Assembly: GCA_963995505.1 (NCBI GenBank)
Contig: OZ023180.1
Location: 14,088,689 to 14,152,688, forward strand
DNA from: Hypericum androsaemum
Taxonomy: Eukaryota > Streptophyta > Magnoliopsida > Malpighiales > Hypericaceae
DNA: 64,000 nucleotides
Reading direction: 5' to 3'
Shown here: positions 12,308-22,729 of the stretch, piece by piece
Position numbering within the stretch: the first letter of the stretch is position 1
Layout of the letters: each line of letters starts with the position of its first letter
Notes under the pieces: generated by a model
Database searches by the model: none
The model's input: the letters and a program-made list of their open reading frames with translations, nothing else
Told to the model about the DNA's origin: nothing
Translations under genes and position numbers: made by a program

Positions 12308-13924
12308 CGCTGCCACCACATCATGGAGGGAGTCATGTGGGCCACGCTAATCTAGGCTCTCACCACCCCTTCACATCACGACCCTCTCTCGTCCAGGAGA
12401 CGGCCCCCTCCTTGAAGTTATTCCTAACGCATCCATTCATGTTGAAATTATTTTGCAGTTTCATCTCCGCAATTTGTATATAACACCTTCATCACTTTTT
12501 TAGTTTTGATAACTTTATTACCAAAATAGTTTGTAGCACCTTTTACAGATTTTTGTATTTTTGTTTAATAAAAAGTCGAAATCAAAATTTTCATTGTCAA
12601 CACATGTATTGTTTTGAAGGAGATCCATAAATATCCAAACAAGAAAAATGGCATCAATAAATCACATGAAAAATATTGGGGAGCAAATATAGAAAATTCC
12701 CATGTCAAAATCAGATGTTTAATCTTCAAGAAAATTTCAGGTCTCTACCCCTCAAATAGATTTCAGATGCTCTAAAATTATAATAATTTGCAAATCCATA
12801 CTTGTAACAAAAAAATGCAATTATTTTGATAATAATACAAAATGCAGCTTTGAAAGGTGTTGTATTTTTCATCCTCAGCTACAGAATGTTCATGGCCCGA
12901 CCAAAGACAACTCGTACAAAACAAGAATAGGTTTCTAATCTTTGTTATTAAACGGCTCGTATCTCTTATTATTATTTCAAGAAAAAAAAAGAAAAGAAAA
13001 AGAGGAAAGAGTTCAAAACACCCAAGAAAACTATTCATTCACAAGTTAAAATCTACAACTAATCTTAGATTAGCCCAGAGTATCATGCACCACTAAGACA
13101 TATCACATTTCTCAAAAAAATGAAAAACGTGACTACCTCAAGTGACGTGGATAGCTAAACTAATTCTTGAAAATTCTTAAGATTTCTTAAATTAACCTCA
13201 AGTATGACAGTTGCAGAGCATCTACAGTACCATACCGCTTAAAAGTGTGCTTAACTGATAACATCAGATTGAAGATGATGTTGAATTACTTCAATATGGA
13301 TTACATTAAAAACAAAAAAGTAGCATATTTCTTAAAACAACTCATGACCACTTTAACGCGGGCACCTTCAATAAGAAACATTAAAGATGTAAGTTGTGCA
13401 CATTGGAGGATTGTATCTTACAAGACTTTGAATTGGATTTACCCAGGGACTAAAAAGAACTTTCCTCCTAATAAGTATGAAAGATATCGTGTTTCAAAAT
13501 ACACTCATATAATAGCCATAAAGAAGAAGCAATATTTTTTTTTGGAAAGAAGAAGCAATGTTCATATCAACAGACGTTGTTCAACCTTAGTTACATGGTT
13601 TTCAAGTGGTGAATTGCGGATTGGGCGTGGTTTGGGAATTGGTGAATTTATGAACAAGGTTCAAAACTTCATTAGAAATGTTTGAAAGTAATTTGCTCTA
13701 AATTCGCTAATATGATATCACTAACTAGGTTGCATAAAAATAATTTCCTTTTTCATGTTTTTTTTGGGTGAATCTTAGTTGAGCACCCCGAGCCCTGGTT
13801 AGGTTCGTCTCTTCGAATGGTGTCTTTATTGTCTTTTACATGTTATGGGCGGCCGCCAAGGTAGTAAGATATACACTTCAAGCATTCATTTGGCTTATAG
13901 ATACTTATATAATGAATGGTTAGT
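12308..13924. other. Intergenic, no gene recognised
   Basis: AT-rich. The longest open frame (13245-13685, plus strand, 146 codons) is lysine- and aromatic-rich and has no motif I recognise; composition alone could explain it. Nothing else stands out. Confidence 0.5.
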
Positions 13925-14190
13925 GATTGAGATAAGAATGGAGATATGTTTAATAATTATCTATAGTTTTTGAATTATTAGAATTTAATGTAATAATTTT
14001 ATTTTAGTTCTTTATAAATAGGACCTATACGCTATTATTTTAGTTGGTTGAATTTGATTAATGAAAATCTAGGGTTTTCCTTACGTATCTGTCACTTTCC
14101 GATATTCGTAGAATCAACGGACCGAGACTTGTATCGTATTTTTTGAATATTCTCAGAATCAACGGATTCACTCGCCTGGAATACTGGATG
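13925..14190 (+). repeat. gypsy LTR-like repeat, copy 1 (partial)
   Basis: Matches the repeats at 14405 and 17076: a 'gagataagaatggagatatgtttaat' start, a TATAAATAGGACC TATA-like box and a '...ttcgtagaatcaacgga' tail. The polypurine end seen before the other two copies is absent here. Confidence 0.65.
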
Positions 14191-14244
14191 GATACGACGT
14201 CGCAAAAGATTGCTATCCTTTAGCAAAACCATGACGAGGTCATG

Positions 14245-14404
14245 AGTTTCTTGTGCTCACGGGCTGCCCAAAATGTCGCCGCACAAAGGACTGCGCACTG
14301 CGATTCGCCGCTGCCGCCTCTCTTCGAACATTCATGGTCTGATGATGAGGGTTCTGACTCATCCCACAAATTGCGGGTGAATTTCTCTAACCGGGGAAGA
14401 ATGA
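14245..14404 (+). pseudogene. gypsy coding remnant before LTR copy 2
   Basis: Encodes HSWSDDEGSDSSHKL followed by NFSNRGR, related to the acidic segment and polyprotein tail at 16388-17075. It runs into a purine-rich tract directly before an LTR-like repeat, the normal 3' layout of a Ty3/gypsy element. Confidence 0.55.
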
Positions 14405-14690
14405 TAGAGATAAGGATGGAGATATGTTTAATTATTATCTATAGCTTTTGAATTATTATTTTTAGGAGTTTGAGTTATATTAGAGTTTTATGTAATAGTT
14501 TTATTTTAGTTCTTTATAAATAGGACATATACGCTATTATTTTAGTTGGTTGAATTTGATTAATGAAATCTAGGGTTTTCCCTAATTATTTGTCACTTTC
14601 CGGTATTCGTAGAATAAACGGATCAAGAGTTGTATCATATTTTTTGGGTATTCTCAGAATCAACAGATTCACGATCTCCTATCCACATTC
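14405..14690 (+). repeat. gypsy LTR-like repeat, copy 2
   Basis: Begins TGATAGAGATAAGG right after a purine tract (ccggggaagaa). Contains TATAAATAGGAC. The end is judged from where similarity to copy 3 leaves LTR-like text ('...ctcctatcca'). About 285 bp. Confidence 0.65.
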
Positions 14691-14995
14691 CCCTTCATTA
14701 GTTAGTGGAATTGTTGTCAAGAATTTTACTGATGAAGGTTGTTGGTGCTGCAGGTATACGAAGGATAGATCCTCTGTGTATGCAAGTGCCATAGCCAACA
14801 AGCTGATTGCTGGTGTGGATGGATAGTTTGCAGCTAAGCCACCATCAGCTGGCTGTTGCCAGAATGAGGGAAGGACTAGTACTACTATATAGTTATTTGA
14901 TAATAGGATCTAGACATCTAGTATACGATGATGCAGTCTACTCTTTAACATATCTCCCAGTTGGACTTGAATGCATGGTTTTTATTCCCTTATGA
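14691..14995 (+). pseudogene. Unidentified coding-like segment, duplicate of 17366-17668
   Basis: Encodes IVVKNFTDEGCWC, then SVYASAIANKLIAGVDG and a stop (at 14824-14826). The second copy reads through that position. I do not recognise the protein. The duplicate keeps most codons, so it may be part of an old gene caught in the block duplication. Confidence 0.35.
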
Positions 14996-15563
14996 TCTAA
15001 CTTTCACTACCTAGTGGCAAGTTTCAGTACCAAACATGGCGCATAACTTTTCTGGCTAGCCGTGATGCAAGGTTAAGAGACAAACTTGAAAAATTAATGC
15101 TGTGCAATATCTGGCGGGAACGAGAAAGACAAGGTCTCTGTTTCTAGCTAACAGCTACAAATAAATCAAACTCTTTGCTTGTTAAGCAAGAGGGTTGCAA
15201 GTTAAAAATCTGCAGGATATTGTGTATTTTGATTTCAATTACTATGAAATGCATCAACGCAAAACCAAAGCTTTCCAACAAGGAAATCTAAAATCAAAAC
15301 AATGCCTCATAACATTAATCATCGAGACACAAATGACTTCAGAATTATATCTCTTTAAGCACTATCCTCAAAAGAGCTTAGAATGAAGCTTACTCTTCTA
15401 ACGTTGCTCCATATGAAAGTAAATAGTTGTCCAACATTATGAAGGCCAAAATCATAATATTTACAAAGCACAACTAATTTGCAAGTTGCTTCAGTCACCA
15501 CACAGAGGACAATATCATCAACTAGTACGAAAGAATGTATCAACATCAAAAGTGTTATAGCTT

Positions 15564-16385
15564 TTAGAATTGATTACTCAAAAATAGCCGGAGGAGGGGG
15601 GAAACTTGAACGTGTTTCCCACCTTGGATGTTGCCCCAACCGATGAGGTGCCACTGCTGGCCGTATCTCTTGCAGAGAGAAACCTTCTCTTCTGTACTCG
15701 TGCAAACATGGGTGATGAGTTGCAGCTTAACCACTCCATCCCTCACAGCGAGAATTTTGCCTCCGGCTGACATCTGCGTTATGGTCAGCAACAGACTTTC
15801 TCCCTTTGAAGGCTCAGGCACTTCTTTTCGGTCACCCATGAGAATTTCACCTGCACCAAACAACAATCTCAAATACCAAAGCACAACATAAAAAAGGACA
15901 AAATTAAAGAGGGGCGCAACTTTGTTTACCTGAAGCTCAGAAAACATAAAAAGTAGAGATCCAACATCTCCAACAACCTGACCAACCAAAAATTGATTGC
16001 CACGTGCATGACTTGGGTCCGTGGTTGTCCCAAATTCAATGAGGCCACCTGGCACTACAAACTGAAGCTCATTTTGTTCTTCATGCAGGGACACAATGGT
16101 GGCATAAAGCAGTGTGCACTTGATATTTCCTACCGCATCTCTATCCACTTTTCCAGGTCGAAACTCAATTTTTTGATTAACTTAGAAAACACCCTACATT
16201 AAGAACATCGATACAAATAATAAGTAATGAGATCACATCGAATACTATTAATTTCCACAAGAAATAGATTGGGTAACAAATATTGGTGATGAGACCACCG
16301 ACTAAAATGCCTTGAATCTCATCGACATTAGAATATGGCTTATTGGGATCGAGAGCACGAAAAAGATCCATATTGGTAATGAACT
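15564..16385 (-). pseudogene. eIF2-gamma 3' part, copy 1
   Basis: eIF2-gamma is the GTPase subunit that carries initiator tRNA to the ribosome. Visible pieces: [18 protein letters not shown] (about 16372-16303); GNIKCTLLYATIVSLHEEQN with VPGGLIEFGTTTDPSHARG and VGQVVGDVGSL (to about 15930); and GESLLLTITQMSAGGK through WHLIGWGNIQGG (about 15851-15610). These are domains II and III in order, separated by introns. The sequence is very divergent from normal eIF2-gamma (for example LLTITQMSAGGK where LMLNIGSMSTGA is usual). At 16385 it is cut by gypsy-derived sequence, so the G domain is missing. Confidence 0.8.
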
Positions 16386-16387
16386 CG

Positions 16388-17075
16388 GCACCAAGGACCG
16401 CGCACTGAGATTCGCCGCCGCCTCTCTTCGACCATTCATGGTCTGATGATGAGGGTTTTGACTCATCCCACGAAAGAGATCTTTTTCGATCTCATGATCC
16501 TGAAGATAATGGTGAACCAATTTATGACTCCTACCCTGGTGAGGAGAACGAGTTTGATGAAGGTGAACCAATTTATGACTCCTAACCTTGTAAGGAGGAC
16601 GAGGTTGATGGAGAATATTTTAATGAATCTGAAGCACCACTATATTCTTTGAGAGAGCTGTATGACGAGTCATGTGTTATTGATGCTGATTACATAAGCC
16701 AATATGCCATTTCTATTAATACTCGAGTTATTGATGTTGAGATTGAACCCATGCGCCAAGATTATGGGGTTGAGTACGTCAAGCACATTGACTTTCTTAG
16801 AGTTGACGAGTTTGAATATGTTGAAGCTTCTCTTTTGCTGATTATGTGGAATAGGCTCAAGGAAGTATAGCAAGCTGCTCGAAAAAGAGAGTTCATGGTC
16901 TTTCATTTGGAGAATATTCGTAGTTGCCTAGGTTCCAAGTATTTATTTTGCTGGTATGGCAGATATCAGGTATCACCATGAGGCTCGAAGGTAGTCAAGA
17001 GTGCATGTATAAAGATTTCAAGCTAGCCTACGACACCAAATTTGTGGGCGAATTTCTCCAACCGGGGGGAGAATG
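16388..17075 (+). pseudogene. Ty3/gypsy coding remnant
   Basis: An acidic stretch (EPIYDSYPGEENEFDEGEP, then a stop) is followed by a frame encoding ISINTRVIDVEIEP and a tail ending FVGEFLQPGGR just before a GGGGGGAGAA tract and LTR copy 3. Acidic EPIYD-type repeats and this tail occur in plant gypsy elements. RT and integrase are absent, so it is a deletion remnant. Confidence 0.6.
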
Positions 17076-17365
17076 ATAGAGATAAGGATGGAGATATGTT
17101 TAATTATTATCTATAGCCTTTGAATTATCATTATTATGAGTTTGAGTTATATTAAAATTTTATGTAATAGTTTTATTTTAGTTCTTTATAAGTAGGACCT
17201 ATAAGCTATTATTTTAGTTAGTTGAGTTTGATTAATAAAAATCTAGGATTTTTCCTAATTATCTCTCGCTTTTCGATATTCGTAGAATCAACGGATCGAG
17301 ACATGTATCATTTTTTTTTGGGTATTCTCAGAATCAATGAATTCACAATCTCCTATCCACGTTCC
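17076..17365 (+). repeat. gypsy LTR-like repeat, copy 3
   Basis: Starts TGATAGAGATAAGG directly after the polypurine tract GGGGGGAGAA. Contains TATAAGTAGGACC. Similar over its whole length to 14405-14690. Confidence 0.68.
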
Positions 17366-17668
17366 CATACATCTGTTAGTGGAATTGTTGTCAAGAATTT
17401 TACTGATGAAGGTTGTTGGTGTTACAGGTATATGAAAGATAAATTCTCTGTGTATACAAGTGCCATAGACAATAAGCTAATTGATGTTCTGGATGGACAG
17501 TTTGCAACTAAGCCACCATCAGTTGGCTGTTACCAGAATGGGGAAGGACTAGTACTACTATATAGTTATTTGATAATAGGATCTAGACGTCTAGTATACG
17601 ATGATGCAGTCTACTCTTTAACATATCTCCCAGTTGGACTTGAATACATAGTTTTTATTCCCTTCTGA
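17366..17668 (+). pseudogene. Unidentified coding-like segment, second copy
   Basis: Open through IVVKNFTDEGCWCYRYMKD, SVYTSAIDNKLIDVLDGQF and on to VYSLTYLPVGLEYIVFIPF, then a stop. It keeps the frame where the first copy (14691-14995) has a stop. No known domain recognised. The next 570 bases (17669-18245) are the duplicate of 15000-15580 and carry no frame I can identify. Confidence 0.35.
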
Positions 17669-18249
17669 TCTAAATTTCACTACCTAGTTACAAGTTTTAG
17701 TACCGAACATGGTGCATAGCTTTTCTGGCTAGCTGTGCTGCTGCAAGGTTAAGAGGCAAACTTGGAAAATTAATACTGCACAATATCTGAGAAAGACAAC
17801 ATCTCTGTTTCTTACTACAAATGAACCAAATTCTTTGCTTGCTAAGCAAGAGGGTTGCAAGTTACAAATCTGCTGGATATTTTGTATTTTGATTTCAATT
17901 ACTATGAAATGCATCAACACGAAACCAAAGCTTTCCAATAAGAAAATCCAAAATCAAAACAATGCCTCACTACATTGATAATCGAGACACAAATGACTTC
18001 ATAATTATATCTCTGTAAGCACAATCCTCAAAAGAGCTTAAAATAAAGCTTACTCTTCTAACGTTGCTCCATATGAAAGTAAATAGTTGTCCAACATTAT
18101 GAAGGCCAAAATCATAACATTTGCAAAGCACAACTAATCTGCAAGTTGCTTCAGTCACCACACTGAGGACAATATCATCAACTAGTTCGAAAGAATGTAT
18201 CAACATCAAAAGTGTTATAGCTTTTCAAATCCATTACTCAAAAATAGCC

Positions 18250-19470
18250 AGAAGAGGGGAAATTTTGAACGGGTTTCCCACCTTGGATGTTGCCCCAATC
18301 GATGAGGTACCACTGCTGGCCGTATCTCTTGCAGAAAGAAACCTTCTCTCCTGCGCTCATTCAAACGGGAGTGACGAGTTGCAGCTTAACCACTACATCT
18401 CTCACAGCAAGGACTTTGCCTCCGGCTGACATGTGCACTACAGTCAGTAACATAATTTCTCCCTTTGAGGGCTCAGACACTTTTTTTTAGTCACCCACGA
18501 GACCCGTCAGAAGTGAGAATTTCACCTACACCAAACAACAACCTCAAATACCAAAGCACAACATAAAAAAAAGATAAAATTAAAGAGGGGCGCAACTTTG
18601 TTCACCCGAAGCTCAGAAAACACACCAGGTAGAGATCCAACATCTCCAACAACCTCACTAACCAAAAATTGATTGCCACGTGCAAGACTTGGGTCCGTGG
18701 TTGTCCCAACATCAATGAGGCCACCTGGCACTGCAAACTGAAGCTCATTCTGTTCTTCATACAGGGACACAATGGTGGCATAAAGCAGTATGCACTTGAT
18801 ATTTCCTACCGCATCTCTATCCACTTTTCTAGGTCGAAACTCAATTTTTTGATTAACTTGGAAAACACCCTGCATTAAGAACACCAATACAAATAATAAG
18901 TAATGAGATCACATCGAATATAATTAATTTTCACAAGAAATATATTGAGTAACAACCACCGACTAAAACGCCTTGAATCTCATCGACATCAGAATATGGC
19001 ACGTTGGGATCGAGAGCGCGAAAAAGAATCATCCGAGCAGGTGATTGAAAATTCCTCCCAGGGATATGGATCTTTATGTACTGCCACACAACATCCATAT
19101 TGGTTATGAACTCAGCACGGATGAGAACCACCACGGCTCCCTAGAATAGAAAGTTCTAAGGTAAAAACAATCTTCTATCATTCAACAAGATTAAGGAGAA
19201 GAAGGAACCATACCTCAATGTGCTTCCAGATTGCTTCTTCCTGACGAAGGACTACATCTTGCTCAACCCCATCTACAATGTTTTGGACAACAATTTTACT
19301 GTCTTTGATCTACATAAAGTAGACTACATCAGCGAGATGCTCAGGATTGGGGAATTTTTCATTTGTTTCTACGAAGAGTAACGCTTCATCAATGACTGCA
19401 GCACCATTATGCATTGCAGTTGCGAGAATATCGGCACTCTGGTCAAGACATAATGCAGAATGTATGAGAA
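18250..19470 (-). pseudogene. eIF2-gamma 3' part, copy 2
   Basis: Longer than copy 1. Frames along the minus strand: ADILATAMHNGAAVIDEALL (equivalent to the HDILMATMLNGAA switch segment, with the usual G/H before D lost); EHLADVVYFM, then an in-frame TAG (about 19312-19314), IKDSKIVVQN and RQEEAIWKHIE; after an intron, AEFITNMDVVWQYIKIHIPG, RNFQSPARM and DVDEIQGVLVGG; then VFQVNQKIEFRP, NIKCILLYATIVSLYEEQN and VPGGLIDVGTTTDPSLARG. The domain III piece near 18480-18290 is frameshifted relative to copy 1. It is a pseudogene because of the stop and missing residues. Confidence 0.82.
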
Positions 19471-20049
19471 ACTACTAGCAAAAAGCATCAAACTAGCAAG
19501 TCCTAATATGCAGCAGTGCACACTCATCATCAGTGTATAGGCAGCAGTGCATAGAACCACACTCCCAATTTTAGGCAGAAACTAGGGACATCAATCAGGT
19601 ACAACTAGTTCTTGTAAATGTTTGAATTGTCAGTAATCTTATTGCATATACTTGTCTTACATTTATACATGGCTCTAACTATTGCAGGTACAATCTACAG
19701 GATGTACAAGCATGAGTCGAGGCAATAATCTGATATGGCAGCTGCAGAGAATCAGGTAACCGTTGTGTACAATCTTGCCATATTGAAGAGGCGCATATCA
19801 AGGGATTCCAGATGGTTGTACTTTCTATATTGGAGAAAATCTGCCAGCAAGAACCAAATTTAGTGGTTGCTGAGATATCCTTCATTACACCCCTTTTAGT
19901 TAACAGGGGTGGAACGACTGCGAGCTTGCATCGGTGTTCATGAAACCAAAGGTGATGGAGGGGCTTGGTCAGAATATTTGGAATTTGATCCTGAGATGTA
20001 GCGGACTGTGAGCTGACCGTCCGCGACTCATTCTCGAACCAAATCGAAG

Positions 20050-21410
20050 TCGATTTATATGTGCTTGGATTGACTATGAAAATTTGGGTTTACCGATAGG
20101 TAAGTGGCACCAAGATTGTCACACCATATGACCATTGGTAAACGATAAGGAAGATTTATCTTATGAAGGAATGATTGGAGCCATATAATCTCAGATGTGA
20201 TGGTTGTAATAGCTCGATATTCTACTTTCGTTGATGAGCGTGAAACTAATTTTTCTTGCGTGATGCCCATGAGATACATTTTGGGCTGAGGAAGACAGCG
20301 TAGCCAGTGGTGGAGTAGCGATCTGTTGGATCATTGGCCCAATCCACATTGCTGAACCCGAATAAGTTATGTGTTGCTGCACAGCGTAATTGGATACCAT
20401 AATCTGGTACTCCTTTGAGGTACCGCAATTTATGTTTCACTCGACCCCAACTTGCAGAAGTCAGATCAAGCATTGCTTGTGAAGCTCAACCAATCGCAAA
20501 AGCTAGCTCAGGACAGGTGATGCCCAGATATTGTAAACTGCCAATAATCTGTCTATATAGGATAGGATCACAGTCTTTATGATTACCAGATTCATTGTGA
20601 GTAGGAAGTGCTGGTGTTGACATTTCATTACAAGCAAGCATCTTTGCCTTAGCTTGAATGTCATTTATGTACTTCTTTTGAGATAGGTGCAATCCGTATT
20701 TTTGCCAAGAGACCTCCACTCCAAGGAAATAATGTAGTCAGCCCGGGTCTTTAATTTGAAACTATTGTCGTAAAATTTAAGCAACAAACCAAGTAGAGTA
20801 GTGTTGTTGCCTGTAAGAATGATATCATCGACATATAAAAGAACAAAGAGCCGTGATCCACCTTGAGCATAAAAGAAGAGTGAAGTGTCCGTCTTGGACC
20901 CGCAAAAGCCAAACTTCGAGAGTGCATTTTTTAGGCACGAAAACCATACTCACGGTGCTTATTTCAGACTGTATATGGATTTGATTAAGCGGCAGACATA
21001 AGATGGGAAGTCTGGGTGAATAAAGCCTTACGATTATCACATATAAACTACCTCTTTTAGCATCCCGTAAAGGAACGCATTTGACACGTCGAGCTGACAT
21101 ATAGGTCACCTATTAGATACTGCAATGCTAAATACCAACCGAACTGTAGCCGGCTTTATTACCAGACTGAACGTGTCTGAATAGTTGATTCCTGGCCTTT
21201 GTTGGAACCCTTTCGCCACCAACCGAGCTTTGTACCGGTCAATTGTACCATCGGATTTCTGTTTAATATGATAAACCCATTTGTTATCAAGGACATTCAG
21301 AACTTGTGATCGAGGAATTAGTGTCCATGTGTGATTGGCAAGGAGAGCATGAATTTCTTTGGGCATTGCTACTCGCCATTTTAGATCTGTGATGGTTTTG
21401 GAGAAGAATA
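20050..21410 (-). mobile_element. Ty1/copia relic (RT and RNase H pieces)
   Basis: Minus-strand pieces in several frames: a pre-RT/RT segment with [38 protein letters not shown] and [13 protein letters not shown] (21370-21110); a later RT part with LHLSQKKYINDIQAKA and YRQIIGSLQYLGIT (20700-20490); then RNase H with YSTTGYAVFLS, RSSTKVEYRA, IIWLQSF and WCDNLGATYL (20340-20060). No LTRs are recognised. It lies between the second and third eIF2-gamma pieces, so it broke that locus. Confidence 0.85.
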
Positions 21411-21885
21411 TGGCTTGTTGGGATCGAGAGCGCAAAAAAGAATCATCCGAGCAGGTGATTGAAAATCCCTCACAAGAATAGGGATCTTTCTTGCAATGTA
21501 CTACCACACAACATCCATATTGATCATGAACGCGGTACGGATGGGAACCACCATAGCTCCCTGGAATATAAAGTTTTAAGGTCAAAACAATCTTCTATCA
21601 TTCAACAAGATTAAGGAGAAGAAGGAACTGTACCTCAATGTGCTTCTGGATTGCTTCTTCCTGACGAAGGACTACATCTTGCTCAACCCCATCTACAATG
21701 GTCTGGACAATAATTTTTACTGTCTTTGATCTGGATAAAGCAGACTATATCAGCGAGATGCTCAGGATTGCAGAAATTTTTATTTGCTTCTATGAAGAGT
21801 AACGCTCCATCAATGACTGCAGCCCCGTTATGCATTACAGCTGTGAGAATATCGGCACTCTGGTCAAGACATAATGCAGAATGTA
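21411..21885 (-). pseudogene. eIF2-gamma middle part, copy 3
   Basis: Close to copy 2 in sequence and intron text. It encodes ADILTAVMHNGAAVIDGALL, EHLADIVCFIQ and IKDSK, after which a frame shift disrupts the following codons. A second piece near 21540-21420 parallels the 'NMDVVW' exon. The internal TAG of copy 2 is absent here, so the copies were damaged independently. The left end abuts the copia relic. Confidence 0.75.
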
Positions 21886-22444
21886 TGAGAAACTACTAGC
21901 AAAAAGTATCAAACTAGACAAATCTCAATAGGCAGCAGTGCACACTCATCATCGGTGTATAGGCAGCAGTCATAGAACCACACTCCCAATATTAGGCAGA
22001 AACTAAGGACATCAATCAGGTACAACTAGTTCTTGTAAAGGTTTGAATTCTCAGTAATCTTATTGCATATACTTGTCTTACATTTATACACAGTTCTAAC
22101 TATTGCAGTTACAATCTACAGGGTGTACAATCATGAATCAAGGCAAACATCTCATATGGCAGCTGCTGAGAATCAGGTAACCGTTGTGTACAATCTTGTC
22201 ATATTGAAGAGGTGCAGATCAAGGAATTCCGGATGGCTGGACTTTCTATATTGGAGAAGATCTGCCAACAAAGACCAGATTTGGTAGTTGCTGAGATATG
22301 CTTCATTAGTTCTGATACAGATAATTGAAAAGGTAATCAAGATAAGGCAAAAATTACCTAGAAACCTCATACATCTCTTAGATAATCAAGAGAGGAAAGG
22401 TATGTGCATTGTGCCATAAATAAAAATCCACTTGTTAGAACCTT

Positions 22445-22720
22445 ACAGCGCAATCAACAAAAGACACATGTCTGATCAGCCTCATCCTTGTGTTCTCGAA
22501 ACCAGGCACGTCGCACATCGGCCAATCCTCCTTTCCACTTCCATATGCCCTGCATCAATACATTACCAGTCAGAAAATATTATATTTTAGCACGAAACAG
22601 AATCCTTCAGCCGCAAAACTAAACTCACTTGAAACGGCAGGACGTAGGCATTTCTCATCTTCGCACTCATCTATGATGTTCAATGTCAAACGCGGTTGGA
22701 CCTGATTTGTAAATTTTGAA
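22445..22720 (-). pseudogene. eIF2-gamma 5' exons
   Basis: Two more pieces upstream of copy 3: IDECEDEKCLRPAV (about 22672-22629), matching the zinc-knuckle segment, and AYGSGKEDWPMCDVPGFENT continuing RMRLIRHVSFVDC (about 22560-22450), matching the segment just before the DCPGHD switch motif. The P-loop exon (GHVAHGKS) is not visible. With the copies to the left this reads as one ancestral minus-strand gene. Confidence 0.75.
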
Positions 22721-22729
22721 CTCCAGATC

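Noticed and set aside
13245..13685. 146-codon frame as a possible gene
   Set aside because: No motif, AT-rich composition, no splice or promoter context; not enough to call.
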